NCBI GenBank assembly: GCA_963675365.2
Contig: CAXXVA010000003.1
Span: 744,001 to 808,000 of the forward strand
Reading direction: 5' to 3'
Length of the DNA: 64,000 nt
From: CAXXOK01 sp963675365
Lineage (GTDB): Bacteria; Bacillota; Clostridia; Christensenellales; Aristaeellaceae
Numbering within the stretch: the first letter of the stretch is position 1; each line of letters opens with the position of its first letter. The notes under the pieces are model-generated. The model was not told the origin of the DNA. It saw only the letters and a list, made by a program, of their open reading frames with translations, and did no database searches. The position numbers and the translations under genes were made by a program. Shown here in pieces: positions 1 through 9,115 of this stretch.

Positions 1-1203
1 GAAAGCGAAATCAACCGTTTCGTGAACAAGTCTGGTGGCGAACCGCTGACCGTTCATATCGTCAAGGGGCTCAAGCCGTACACCTTGCCGCCAGCGGATA
101 TCTACCTGATGCATTATCTGCTGCTGCGTGGCTGGAAGCAGTACCTTGCGGACGCGGAAATCGAACATGTCGTCTTTGACGAGATTCAGGAATTGCGCCA
201 CAGCGGCACGGAGAAGTACTCCGCCGCAAGCCTGCTTGCCGATCATGCCGGACGTGTGATCGGACTGAGTGGTACGCCGATCTACAACCGGGGCGCGGAG
301 ATCTGGAACGTTGTCAACATCCTCGATTTTCATTTTCTGGGGAATTATGAAAGCTTTACCCGCGAGTGGTGCTACGGCTATGGAAATCAAATCGTCGCAA
401 AACCCGAACTGCTCGGCGACTACCTGCGGCGGGAAGGCATCATGCTCCGCCGCACCAAGCAGGACGTGCTCTACGATCTGCCCCCCAAACGCCGCCTGGT
501 CATGACCATCGAATCCAATCACGCTATCTACCAGAAGCTGATGGAACCGATCGCCGAAAAACTCGATCAGCTGAAAAACGGAGGGGAACTCTCCGGCTCG
601 CAGCGGTCCGTGCTGAAGATGGAAATCGAGCAGGGCGAGCGGCAGGCTACAGGCATCGCCAAAGCGCCGTTTGCGGCACAGTTCGTGCGTGCGCTATTGG
701 AGGGCGGGGAGAAGGTACTGCTGTTTGCGCACCACCATCAGGTGATGGACAGGTATAAAAAAGACCTGCACGCGTTCTCGCCCGCGTTTATCACAGGCAG
801 GGAAACACAAAAGCAGAAGGAAACGTCGCTGGACCGATTTATGAACGGAAGAACGAATTTGTGCTGCATTTCGCTGCGTTCGGCCTCCGGCCTGAATCTC
901 CAGCAGGCGACCTGCGTAGTGTTCGGGGAACTGGACTGGTCGCCCGCCGTTCACAGCCAGGCGGAGGACAGAGCGCACCGCATGGGGCAGAAGGATTCAA
1001 TCCTGTGCTACTATCTGGTGTCCAAGGGCGGCAGCGATCAGGACATGCAGGACGCCCTGGGTTTGAAGGTCAGCCAGTTTACCGCACTGATGGGGGATCA
1101 GGTCAAATCGCAGGAGGAACTCCTGTCCGAATCCCAGTTCGCACAGCGCTACGTGGAGCAGCTGATCCGCCGCTTGATGGACGACAGAAACCCAATCGAA
1201 TAG
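1..1203 (+). CDS. SNF2-family DEAD/DEAH helicase, C-terminal part (5' truncated by window)
   Basis: The frame is open from base 1, so the gene starts upstream of the window; a GTG at 22 is only an internal codon. The visible part covers most of an SNF2/RapA-type ATPase. A DEIQE Walker B box lies near 178-192 and a GLSGTP motif III near 265. An LRRTKQDV block follows, and then the second RecA lobe with the motif VI string AHRMGQ near 976. SNF2 enzymes translocate on duplex DNA using ATP. The protein ends with TAG at 1201. Stand-alone SNF2 helicases of this size are common in prophages and mobile elements, but the upstream context is not visible. The family call is firm and the role unknown. 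Confidence 0.9.
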   Translation, partial: ESEINRFVNKSGGEPLTVHIVKGLKPYTLPPADIYLMHYLLLRGWKQYLADAEIEHVVFDEIQELRHSGTEKYSAASLLADHAGRVIGLSGTPIYNRGAEIWNVVNILDFHFLGNYESFTREWCYGYGNQIVAKPELLGDYLRREGIMLRRTKQDVLYDLPPKRRLVMTIESNHAIYQKLMEPIAEKLDQLKNGGELSGSQRSVLKMEIEQGERQATGIAKAPFAAQFVRALLEGGEKVLLFAHHHQVMDRYKKDLHAFSPAFITGRETQKQKETSLDRFMNGRTNLCCISLRSASGLNLQQATCVVFGELDWSPAVHSQAEDRAHRMGQKDSILCYYLVSKGGSDQDMQDALGLKVSQFTALMGDQVKSQEELLSESQFAQRYVEQLIRRLMDDRNPIE

Positions 1204-1228
1204 ATATTACGTAAATATTAAAAATGCC

Positions 1229-1257
1229 TTGACATAATTCACATATTTTAATAGAAT
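1229..1257 (+). promoter_or_regulatory. sigma-A-type promoter of the peptidoglycan-binding protein gene
   Basis: TTGACA at 1229-1234 and TAGAAT at 1252-1257 are separated by exactly 17 bp. The gene starts at 1309 behind a GGAGGAG ribosome-binding site, which leaves a leader of about 45 nt. Confidence 0.75.
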
Positions 1258-1308
1258 AGACATGTTTAATGGCATCGTCTGCATTTCTGTGAGCACGGAG
1301 GAGACAGC

Positions 1309-3858
1309 ATGAGAACCCGCCTGCATAAAATGACCGCGCTGATATGCGCCGTAATCCTGGCCGTATCGGCAGCCGCGACCGTATCGGCGGCGACCTATCC
1401 GTACGATATTCAATCGGCGGACAGCGTAAATCTGCGCAAATACGCGTCGTCGACGTCTACGATTCTTGCCTACATCAAAGAGGGCGACACTGTCACGGTT
1501 CTGGGCGAGACCGGGGCATACTATAAAATCAAGTTCGGCGATGTGACCGGCTACGCCGTAGCCAAGTACATCAACGGTGAAAGCCTGCTGGAAGACCCGG
1601 AATACATCGTAAGCCTGCTTTCGACCGTGACCAAATATCCGTACCAGACCGCGACCACGGCCAGTGTCGTTATGCGCAAATCCGCCAGTGAAACGGCGTC
1701 CGCCGTGCTGACGATTCCAAGCAACGCCATCATCACCGTAAACGCGGTATACGCAAGTAAATACGCCAAGGTAACCTACAGCGGTAAAACCGGTTATATT
1801 GTAAGCGATTATTTTGTGCTTTCGCCGATCCCGACGCCCACGCCCATCCCCGAACCGACACTGCATCCGGATGCGGAGAAGTATTCGCAGTACAGTACCG
1901 GCGATACCGGTACGTTTGTGACTGCTTTACAGGAAGCGCTGAAGGAACTGGGATTCTATAAAGGCGAAGTAGACGGTAAATACGGCCCGGCCACCAAGGC
2001 GGCTGTGGTACTGCTGGAAAAACGCAACGGGCTGACTATCGACGGCGTAGCGGATGCGGCGCTTCTATATCTGGTATTTGAAGGATCGCCAAAAAACTAT
2101 TACGGTTACCGCAAGAATGTTTCTGTCGTTCCGCCGATTTACGGCATGACGCTTGAATACGGCGACAAGGGCGATTTGGTCAAGCAATTGCAGACCCGCC
2201 TTCAGGAGCTGGGTTACTATACGGGCACGATTTCCGGAACCTTCGGCAGTGCCACGAAGACGGCGCTCAAGGCGTTCCAGAAAAAGATGGGCATCGCGGT
2301 GGACGGCATTGCCAGCACCGACGTGCAAACCATCCTTTACAGCGCCTCCGCGCGTTCCGCAGCCGATTATATCACCCCGACGCCCGTCCCGACCGCAACG
2401 CTTCAGCCGCCGTCTGGCACGGTGCGGCTGGGAGATACGGGAGACGACGTGAAACTGCTGCAGACCCGCCTGTATACCCTGGGCTATTATTCCGGGAATA
2501 TTGACGGAAAGTTCGGCAGCGGAACCTATCAGGCTGTGAAGTCCTTCCAGGAAGCAAACTCCCTGAAGGCGGACGGCATCTGCGGAAGCGAAACCATCAG
2601 CGCGCTGTTTTCAGCAAGTGCCGTCGATACCGATACCGCGACCCCCGCGCCGACGACCAAAACCGTGATCACGGAAAGCAACGTGACCACCGTGCAGGCG
2701 GGGTCGATGGGCAGCGCCGTACTGAGCGTGCAGACGCGGCTTTTCGAACTCGGATACTATATCTCGCGCCTGGACGGCGTATTCCTGGATGAAGACATCA
2801 CCGCCCTGAAGCTGTTCCAGAAGGTCAACGGCCTGACGCAGGACGGCAAAGCGGGCTATGAAACGCAGAAACTGCTGTTCTCCGACGACGCCGAGGCGGC
2901 GCCTGTGAGCGCAAGTTCGGAAGAAGACACCTATACGACCCTGCGCTACGGCGACAGCGGAACGGAAGTCTCCGCCATGCAGAAGCGCCTGATTGAACTT
3001 GGGTACTTAAGCGGCGAAGCGGACGGCAAATACGGCCTGCAAACCAAAGCGGCGGTCCTCGCCTTCCAGCGCGAGAACGGTCTGGTGCGCGACGGCATCG
3101 CCGGAAGCAATACCCAGACCGCGATGTACGCAAGTACCGCTACGGTCATGGATACCACGCAGGTCCTCAAAGAGGGCATGGCGTCCAGTACCGTGCGCCA
3201 GATGCAGGAGCACCTGATTGCGCTTGGATACCTGAGCGGGAACGCCGACGGCGTGTTCGGCCCGTTGACGAGCCTTGCGCTGATCTCGTTCCAGAAAGCC
3301 CAGAGCCTGACGGCCGACGGCATCGCGGGTTCGCTCACGCTGAGCGCCTTGGTCAAGAAGATGCAGCAGCAGGACGAGACGGAAACCGCGGCGACCGCGC
3401 CGAGCCTTGCGGGCGGCATCAACCCGGCTGACGTGAAGTACGCCAACTGGTATGACGAGATCCGCGCCATCGCAAAGAAATATCCCAATGTTACAGTCTA
3501 TGACTATAACACCGGGATCAGCTGGCATATCACGTTGTTCTCCTACGGCGCGCACGCCGACGGATACCCCACGACAGCCGAAGATACCGAAAAATTGTAT
3601 CAGGCGTTCGGCAATGAAGTGACCTGGACGCCCAAGCCCGTGTGGGTGGTATTCTCAAACGGAAGCGTGTACATGGCTTCGACGCACGATACGGCGCACG
3701 GCGTGGACCATAATCTGACCAACAATTTCCCCGGCCACCTGTGCATCCACTTCCCGCGCACCGCGGCGCAGGTCGCCGTGATCGGCCCCTATGCGACCTC
3801 GCATCAGAAAGCGATCGATCTTGGGTGGACCGCGACGGTCGCGATGGCATTACAGTAA
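1309..3858 (+). CDS. Secreted SH3 / multi-repeat peptidoglycan-binding protein with a C-terminal YkuD-like domain
   Basis: The 849-residue protein starts with a signal peptide (about residues 1-27, ending VSA). Two bacterial SH3 domains follow (about 33-95 and 112-172), then a Pro/Thr linker. Six PG_binding_1-type repeats run from about 195 to 685, each with an LQxxLxxLGYYxGxxDG core and an AVxxFQ helix. The last ~145 residues form a separate domain with HG, NNFPGH and CIHF blocks. These resemble the His...Ser-His-Gly-Cys layout of L,D-transpeptidases but are not a clean match. The protein is probably a cell-wall hydrolase or transpeptidase docked on peptidoglycan. The ATG at 1309 has an ideal Shine-Dalgarno. 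Catalytic activity is inferred, not shown. Confidence 0.85.
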   Translation: MRTRLHKMTALICAVILAVSAAATVSAATYPYDIQSADSVNLRKYASSTSTILAYIKEGDTVTVLGETGAYYKIKFGDVTGYAVAKYINGESLLEDPEYIVSLLSTVTKYPYQTATTASVVMRKSASETASAVLTIPSNAIITVNAVYASKYAKVTYSGKTGYIVSDYFVLSPIPTPTPIPEPTLHPDAEKYSQYSTGDTGTFVTALQEALKELGFYKGEVDGKYGPATKAAVVLLEKRNGLTIDGVADAALLYLVFEGSPKNYYGYRKNVSVVPPIYGMTLEYGDKGDLVKQLQTRLQELGYYTGTISGTFGSATKTALKAFQKKMGIAVDGIASTDVQTILYSASARSAADYITPTPVPTATLQPPSGTVRLGDTGDDVKLLQTRLYTLGYYSGNIDGKFGSGTYQAVKSFQEANSLKADGICGSETISALFSASAVDTDTATPAPTTKTVITESNVTTVQAGSMGSAVLSVQTRLFELGYYISRLDGVFLDEDITALKLFQKVNGLTQDGKAGYETQKLLFSDDAEAAPVSASSEEDTYTTLRYGDSGTEVSAMQKRLIELGYLSGEADGKYGLQTKAAVLAFQRENGLVRDGIAGSNTQTAMYASTATVMDTTQVLKEGMASSTVRQMQEHLIALGYLSGNADGVFGPLTSLALISFQKAQSLTADGIAGSLTLSALVKKMQQQDETETAATAPSLAGGINPADVKYANWYDEIRAIAKKYPNVTVYDYNTGISWHITLFSYGAHADGYPTTAEDTEKLYQAFGNEVTWTPKPVWVVFSNGSVYMASTHDTAHGVDHNLTNNFPGHLCIHFPRTAAQVAVIGPYATSHQKAIDLGWTATVAMALQ

Positions 3859-3862
3859 AACT

Positions 3863-4222
3863 TTACTCTTCTTCATCAAACGGGAGCGGGATGCGATTGT
3901 CTTCCTGCTCCCAAAGTTTATCCAGGTGATAGAATTCGCGTTCCTGCGGAAGAAAAATATGAACAAACACCGCGCCGTAGTCCAGCACCACCCAGCGGCT
4001 GCCGGGATGGCCGTCCTTGTGGATGGGGGATATGCCGGTTTTTTCAAGCTGCTCTTCCAGGTCTTCTGAAAGCGCTCTTGCCTGCAAAGCGTTGCGGCCC
4101 GATGCGATCACCATGGCTTCGGTTACCACGGTCATTTTGGACACATCGAGAACCGTAATGTTTTTGGCGCCCTTGTTGTGCAGAATTTCCGCTGCCTTGA
4201 TTGCGATTTCCTTTGACGTCAT
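3863..4222 (-). CDS. rsfS: Ribosomal silencing factor RsfS (iojap family)
   Basis: This 119-residue protein of the iojap/RsfS family binds ribosomal protein L14 and blocks subunit joining when nutrients are low. Family landmarks are TSKEIAIKAAEIL at the N-terminus, the VTEAMVIASGRN block and the GSRWVVLDYGAVFVHIF segment. The start was set at the ATG at 4222, preceded by AAAGGAGAG. The longer frame to 4255 has no such site and would overlap nadD. It lies 16 bp downstream of the nadD-yqeK fusion on the same strand, the usual nadD-yqeK-rsfS order. Confidence 0.95.
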   Translation of the reverse strand: MTSKEIAIKAAEILHNKGAKNITVLDVSKMTVVTEAMVIASGRNALQARALSEDLEEQLEKTGISPIHKDGHPGSRWVVLDYGAVFVHIFLPQEREFYHLDKLWEQEDNRIPLPFDEEE

Positions 4223-4238
4223 AGGCTGTTCTCTCCTT

Positions 4239-5420
4239 TCAGCGGATGCGGTCAAGCATCCATTGGATGGTTTTGTCGGTATCCGGATGAAGCTGCCTGT
4301 GTGTTTTCAGCAGGTACGCTTTGGAATGGACAAGCATTTCGTAGGTCGCTTTGTGCAGGTCGGTTTCAGCCAGATTACGGATCTGCATCAGTTCCGGAAT
4401 GTGATCCCGGTATGGCTCGATCTTATCGGCGAGGAATACCGCCATCTCAAAATCCGTCATCCCCGGGTATCCGGTCGTGTGATACGCGATGGCATTGAGG
4501 ATCGCCGGATCGTGGACGTCAAAGTCCGTTTCGGCGAGCACGCCGCCTATGGGGCCGTGCAGCAGGCCGTTAGAGCGCAGTTCCGCGTCCAGAAGCTTCA
4601 GATGATGCGCCCAGGCGATCTGGCGAAGCGTTTCAATGTCCATGCACTTGGCGCAGTCGTGTAAAAGCCCGGCAAGCTCGCAGGCGTTCACGGGAAGCCC
4701 GTGGACGGCTGCTAGACGGGCCGCCGTTTTGGCGACGGACATGGAATGCACCAAACGGTAATCGCTTAAATAGTCCCGAAGGCGGGTATAGGTCTGCTCG
4801 TTCGCGCCTGGGAGCGGCGGACAGCCGTACAGGCCAGTCATGCGGATATATTCATATATCTCCGGCGTGATCAGCGCGTCCGTGTTTTCACCGTTTTGGA
4901 TGCGGCGGCGGACGTCCGACGCGCTGATATCCTCAGGCTCAACCGACAGAAACGAAAGTTTCGCGCCTTTCGCACGCAAATCGTTCACCGCGGGATCATT
5001 CTGCAAACTCTCGCTGGAACGCCTGCACACCGCGAACGAACAGAGCGAAAACACCTCAATCGGCTGCCGCCAATGGGGCAGGTCGTGCATCGTATCTTCG
5101 CCGATCAGGCAGATAAACTCCGCGTCCGGGTATTCGCTATGCAGAATTTTCAGCGTATCTACGGTATAGATTACGCCCTCGCGGGTGATCTCGATATCCG
5201 AGGCTATGAAGTTTTTATAGGGAATCACGGCAAGCCGTGTCATTTCAAAGCGGTGCGCGGCGTCCGCCAACTCCGGCCCTTTATGCGGCGGGTTTCCGTT
5301 GGGGATGAACAGGACGCGGTCCAGTTTCATTTCCTCGAGGGCGCGCTTGGCGATTTGCAGATGACGGCGATGAATGGGGTTGAAGCTTCCGCCCATGATG
5401 CCAATCCTGCTTCGTGCCAC
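4239..5420 (-). CDS. nadD: Fused nicotinate-nucleotide adenylyltransferase / YqeK HD-domain phosphohydrolase
   Basis: The 393-residue protein joins two activities that are often adjacent genes. Residues ~1-195 are NadD, which makes deamido-NAD from NaMN and ATP. They carry the GGSFNPIHRRHL nucleotide-binding motif (HxxH type) and ISASDVRRRI near the domain end. Residues ~205-393 are a YqeK-type HD domain with LLHDCAKC and an LHGPIGG block. YqeK proteins hydrolyse diadenosine tetraphosphate. The GTG at 5420 was chosen because GAGGGGG lies 8 bases upstream and the NadD fold begins right after it. The frame stays open further upstream, but that stretch has no family similarity. It is divergent from the ECF transporter operon. 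Confidence 0.92.
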   Translation of the reverse strand: MARSRIGIMGGSFNPIHRRHLQIAKRALEEMKLDRVLFIPNGNPPHKGPELADAAHRFEMTRLAVIPYKNFIASDIEITREGVIYTVDTLKILHSEYPDAEFICLIGEDTMHDLPHWRQPIEVFSLCSFAVCRRSSESLQNDPAVNDLRAKGAKLSFLSVEPEDISASDVRRRIQNGENTDALITPEIYEYIRMTGLYGCPPLPGANEQTYTRLRDYLSDYRLVHSMSVAKTAARLAAVHGLPVNACELAGLLHDCAKCMDIETLRQIAWAHHLKLLDAELRSNGLLHGPIGGVLAETDFDVHDPAILNAIAYHTTGYPGMTDFEMAVFLADKIEPYRDHIPELMQIRNLAETDLHKATYEMLVHSKAYLLKTHRQLHPDTDKTIQWMLDRIR

Positions 5421-5499
5421 ATCCGCGCCCCCTCTCTTATTTTGATTATACTCCAGTTTAAAGAAAATAGAAAGACGGACTTGCTGTTCCCGCGCCTTG

Positions 5500-5528
5500 T
5501 TTACAAGACTTTGGAAACTCGTTATAAT
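5500..5528 (+). promoter_or_regulatory. Sigma-A promoter of the ECF transporter-coaX-hom-plsY operon
   Basis: TTTACA at 5500-5505 and a perfect TATAAT at 5523-5528 are 17 bp apart. Transcription would start near 5535, leaving a leader of about 100 nt before the ATG at 5639. Confidence 0.8.
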
Positions 5529-5534
5529 AGTCCT

Positions 5535-5638
5535 TGCCAATGCCAATACGGTTTGATTGGACGCTGGCAAACCTCACGGTCACCCGTTTACTTCACGATG
5601 TCGGGTATCTGATATGAACCCGAACGGAGGACAACAAC
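5535..5638 (+). promoter_or_regulatory. Structured 5' leader of the ECF transporter gene, possible cis-regulatory RNA
   Basis: The leader between the strong promoter and the ATG is about 100 nt. It contains two nested pairings near its 5' end (GCCA...TGGC outside CCAAT...ATTGG). A second hairpin, CGGGT...ACCCG, ends just before the ribosome-binding site ACGGAGG. A leader that can pair next to the ribosome-binding site in front of a vitamin-uptake gene suggests translational control. I could not match it to a known riboswitch class. Confidence 0.35.
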
Positions 5639-6340
5639 ATGGAAAAAACCAATCTGGCAGCCCCATTCAGGCAACCCTGGTCTGTACGCCGTATCGTCGT
5701 TACTGCAATGCTCGCCGCCATTACCGTATTACTCGCTTTTACACCTGTGGGGATGATCCCCATGCCGCCTCCTCTGCCGGCTGTAACGCTTGTGCATCTG
5801 CCTGTGATTATCGCCGTGCTGATCGAAGGGCCGGTCGTTGGCATTTCCATCGGATTCGTATTCGGAATTTCCAGTCTGATCCGGGCATGGAGCTCTGCCG
5901 CCGTAGGATTAACCCTATTTTTCCGCAATCCTCTGGTCAGCGTCGTTCCCCGGATGCTGATCCCGCTGGTCGTTTGGGGCGTATATCAATTACTCAGCCA
6001 TTTATTTCGGAAAACCAAAATCGCGGATAAGGCAATCTCAGCCGTTGCGGCTGCGCTTGGCGCCGTTACCAATACCGTGCTGTGCCTTGGCATGATCGTT
6101 TTGCTGTATGGAAATGATTTAACGGAGATCGTCAACAACCTGATCTCCACAGGGGATGCCGGGCAAAGCTATTTAAACCATGCGGGCGCGTGGCTGGTTG
6201 CCGTCGTGGGCCTGCCAAACGGAATCGCGGAGGCCGTCGTTGCAGCCGTACTCATCCCGATCATAAAAATCGCCGTCGAGGCCTCCACCAAGCGGTTCCG
6301 GCGCGGGAAGAATACCGGAGCATCCAAACCAAACGCATAA
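5639..6340 (+). CDS. ECF transporter S component (substrate-binding membrane subunit), likely pantothenate
   Basis: This 233-residue integral membrane protein has about six hydrophobic segments (starting near residues 18, 42, 60, 100, 133 and 180). It shows the N-terminal Arg-rich start and Ala/Pro-rich helices of ECF S components. These bind a vitamin and hand it to a shared EcfAAT energy module encoded elsewhere. It is first in an operon with pantothenate kinase coaX 22 bp downstream, so pantothenate (PanT-like) is the most likely ligand. That is inference from context only. The start is supported by CGGAGG nine bases upstream. Confidence 0.85.
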   Translation: MEKTNLAAPFRQPWSVRRIVVTAMLAAITVLLAFTPVGMIPMPPPLPAVTLVHLPVIIAVLIEGPVVGISIGFVFGISSLIRAWSSAAVGLTLFFRNPLVSVVPRMLIPLVVWGVYQLLSHLFRKTKIADKAISAVAAALGAVTNTVLCLGMIVLLYGNDLTEIVNNLISTGDAGQSYLNHAGAWLVAVVGLPNGIAEAVVAAVLIPIIKIAVEASTKRFRRGKNTGASKPNA

Positions 6341-6362
6341 TCTGCCGCAAGGAGTGTAAACC

Positions 6363-7154
6363 ATGATACTGACCATCGACGTTGGCAATATGAATATCAA
6401 AACCGCTGTATTCGACGGCGAGAACATGGTGAAGTACGGGCGCTTTTCCACCAACATCACCTATACCTCCGACGAGTACGGCATTCTGTTCTCCAACCTT
6501 TTCGCACAAAAGGGATTGAAGCTTTCCGAGATAGACGGCATCGCGATTTCAAGCGTCGTTCCGACGATGAATTTCACGCTGGAACACATGTGCAGGAACT
6601 ATTTCGGCTTAACGCCCCTGATGGTCGAGCCTGGCATCAAGACCGGGATCAACATCAAGTATGAAAATCCGCGCGAACTGGGCAGCGATCGTATTGCCAA
6701 CGCCGTGGCCGCTTATGAGGAATACGGCGGACCGTGCATCTTTATCGACTTCGGCACGGCCACAACCTTCGGCGCGCTCGACGGGCAGGGCTGTTTCCTT
6801 GGCGGGTGCATCGCCCCGGGGATCAAGCTGTCCAGCGAAGCGCTGGTCGGCAGCGCGTCCAAGCTTCCGCGCTTTGAGCTGATCCGGCCTGAAACCGTGA
6901 TCGGGCGCACGACCATTACCAACTTGCAATCCGGCATCATTTATGGCACCATTGGTCTGGTCGAATACATCGTCAAGCGGATGCGTGCGGAGTTAAACGA
7001 GCCAAACGCGCAGGTGGTCGCGACCGGCGGTCTTGCAATCCTCATTCGGGAGGACGATCGCGTTATCGATCATTTCGACGGGCTTTTGACCCTGAAGGGT
7101 CTGCGGATTCTGTACAACAGGAACCGCAAATACGAAAGGAAAACGCAGCAATGA
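6363..7154 (+). CDS. coaX: Type III pantothenate kinase
   Basis: This cytoplasmic enzyme phosphorylates pantothenate, the first step of coenzyme A synthesis. The 263-residue protein shows the ASKHA landmarks: TIDVGNMNIKTAVFDG at the N-terminus, GSDRIANAVAA near residue 105, DFGTATTFGALDG near 128 and TNLQSGIIYG near 190. The usual Asn-Thr after DVGN is replaced by Met-Asn, a small deviation from DxGNT. It follows the ECF S component by 22 bp and overlaps hom by four bases (ATGA), indicating translational coupling. Confidence 0.96.
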   Translation: MILTIDVGNMNIKTAVFDGENMVKYGRFSTNITYTSDEYGILFSNLFAQKGLKLSEIDGIAISSVVPTMNFTLEHMCRNYFGLTPLMVEPGIKTGINIKYENPRELGSDRIANAVAAYEEYGGPCIFIDFGTATTFGALDGQGCFLGGCIAPGIKLSSEALVGSASKLPRFELIRPETVIGRTTITNLQSGIIYGTIGLVEYIVKRMRAELNEPNAQVVATGGLAILIREDDRVIDHFDGLLTLKGLRILYNRNRKYERKTQQ

Positions 7155-8470
7155 TCAAAAAAGTCACCATTGGGTTTTTGGGCTGCGGCAACGTCGGCAG
7201 CGGGGCCTGGCGGCTGCTGACGAACTTCGCGGGCGATATCGCCCACCGCGCGGGGCTGACGTTCTATGTCAAGAAGGTGCTTGTACGGTCGCTGGATAAA
7301 AAGCGCGATATCGAGTTTCCGTCCGGCGTGCTGACCACGGACCCCAAGGACGTGCTGGACGATCCGGAAATCGAAATGGTGGTAGAATTCCTGGGCGGCG
7401 AGGAACCCGCCTATTCCTACATGCTGCACGCCCTAAAGCACGGTAAAACAGTCATCACGGCCAACAAGGTCGCCTTTGCCCTGCACTGGCACGAACTGCA
7501 GAAGGCCGCGAAGAAATCCGGCGTGGGGCTTTACTACGAGGCGGCAGTCTGCGCCGCGATCCCCATCATCCATACGCTGGAGGAAAGCCTGCAGGCCAAC
7601 CGCATTTCACGGGTTTTAGGTATTATCAACGGAACGACCAACTATATCCTCTCCCGCATGAGCAGCGAAAACGCAGACTACTCCGACGTTCTCAGGGACG
7701 CCCAGCGCCTCGGGCTTGCGGAACCGGACCCATCCTCCGATGTGGAAGGGTTGGACGCCGCTTATAAGCTGAGTATTCTGGCGTCAATGGCGTTTCACGG
7801 GCGCGTGCCGTTTGAGGACGTCTATGTTGAAGGCATCACCAAGGTAACGGCGGAAGATATCCGCTGCGGAAAAGAGCTGGGCTATACGCTCAAACTACTG
7901 GCCATCGCCAAGCGTGACGGACTGAACGTGGAAACGCGCGTGCACCCGACCTTTATCTCCAGCGACCATCCCCTGGCAAACGTCAACGGTTCCTTTAATG
8001 CCGTGTACCTGTTCGGGCACGCCTGCAAGGAAATGATGCTGCTGGGCCGCGGCGCGGGCGACCTGCCGACCGCGAGCGCGATTGTTAGCGATCTGGAGCG
8101 CGCGGCGACCACCACCAAGCACCGTTATCCCACCTTCGCCAACGAACTGAGCCCCAAGGTAGCTCTGCACAACAATACGGACTGGAAATGCCCGTTTTAT
8201 ATCCGCATGCTAGCTATCGATAAGCCGGGCGTTCTGCGCGCGATTACAAGCGCATTTGCGGACGCCGACGTCAGCCTTGCCGCCGTGCAGCAAAAGGGCA
8301 TTCAAACGGACGGACACGTCACACTGGTCATCATTACACACCTGGCAAACGAAAAAGCCATTCACAGGGCGTTGAGCGAGATCCCTACCGAGCTTGCGAC
8401 GCTTAACAGCATTATCCGTGTCGAGCAGGAAATTCCTGCGAATGAAGACGATGAATTGGAGACTTTATGA
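7151..8470 (+). CDS. hom: Homoserine dehydrogenase
   Basis: The enzyme reduces aspartate semialdehyde to homoserine on the way to threonine and methionine. The 439-residue protein has an N-terminal NAD(P)-binding loop (GFLGCGNVGSG, residues 8-18) and a TANKVAFA motif. A catalytic-domain GIINGTTNYIL block follows near 157, and a C-terminal ACT domain spans about 355-425. The ACT domain suggests feedback by threonine. It starts with the ATG that overlaps the coaX stop, and its own stop overlaps plsY in the same way. All four genes are therefore probably one transcript. Confidence 0.97.
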   Translation: MIKKVTIGFLGCGNVGSGAWRLLTNFAGDIAHRAGLTFYVKKVLVRSLDKKRDIEFPSGVLTTDPKDVLDDPEIEMVVEFLGGEEPAYSYMLHALKHGKTVITANKVAFALHWHELQKAAKKSGVGLYYEAAVCAAIPIIHTLEESLQANRISRVLGIINGTTNYILSRMSSENADYSDVLRDAQRLGLAEPDPSSDVEGLDAAYKLSILASMAFHGRVPFEDVYVEGITKVTAEDIRCGKELGYTLKLLAIAKRDGLNVETRVHPTFISSDHPLANVNGSFNAVYLFGHACKEMMLLGRGAGDLPTASAIVSDLERAATTTKHRYPTFANELSPKVALHNNTDWKCPFYIRMLAIDKPGVLRAITSAFADADVSLAAVQQKGIQTDGHVTLVIITHLANEKAIHRALSEIPTELATLNSIIRVEQEIPANEDDELETL

Positions 8471-9111
8471 ACGATATACTCTTAACGGGCGCCGTCCTTT
8501 TGGCCGGGTATCTGCTTGGATGCGTTTCTACGGGAATTTTGATTTCCAGGCAGGCGGGCGTCAATATCCGTGAAACCGGAAGTAAAAATACGGGCGCCAG
8601 CAACGTGCTGCGCGTGCTTGGTCTCGGCCGGGGCGCGGTCACCTTCCTTGGCGATTCGATCAAGGCGGTTCTCGCCTGCTGGATCGGCAGCCTGCTTTTG
8701 CCCGACGCGACGTTTGGGATCGACCGGTTCGGGATCATGGTCGGCGGTATTGGCGCGATCCTGGGGCATAACTGGCCTGTATTCTTTTCCTTTAAGGGCG
8801 GGAAAGGAATCGCGTCCTCCACGGCGGTATTGCTGTTCGTCGATCCGCTGTTTGGCGGAATCGCGATCGTTTTGTGCGTGATCGTAATCTTTACGACCAA
8901 ATACATCAGCGTGGGAAGCCTGACGATGCTGTTTGCGTTTTTGGCATTAACCTGCGCGTTTCACTACGACCAGTGGTTTGCGTGCGCGTTCGCCGCGGCG
9001 CTGTTCCTGCTGGGCCTTTTACGGCACAGAGCAAATATTCAGCGCCTTCGGGAAGGCACGGAAAATAAAATCGGGCGTAAAAAAACCGCCGGCGAGGCGG
9101 AAGAGGAATAG
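8467..9111 (+). CDS. plsY: Acyl-phosphate:glycerol-3-phosphate acyltransferase PlsY
   Basis: This polytopic membrane enzyme makes lysophosphatidic acid from acyl-phosphate and glycerol-3-phosphate, the first acylation in phospholipid synthesis. The three conserved PlsY loops are present: GSKNTGASN near residue 38, GHNWPVFFSFKGGKGIA near 99 and the segment around residues 150-185. Length (214) is normal. It ends in TAG and converges on queA with a four-base gap. No terminator hairpin is visible between the two. Confidence 0.96.
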   Translation: MNDILLTGAVLLAGYLLGCVSTGILISRQAGVNIRETGSKNTGASNVLRVLGLGRGAVTFLGDSIKAVLACWIGSLLLPDATFGIDRFGIMVGGIGAILGHNWPVFFSFKGGKGIASSTAVLLFVDPLFGGIAIVLCVIVIFTTKYISVGSLTMLFAFLALTCAFHYDQWFACAFAAALFLLGLLRHRANIQRLREGTENKIGRKKTAGEAEEE

Positions 9112-9115
9112 GGGA

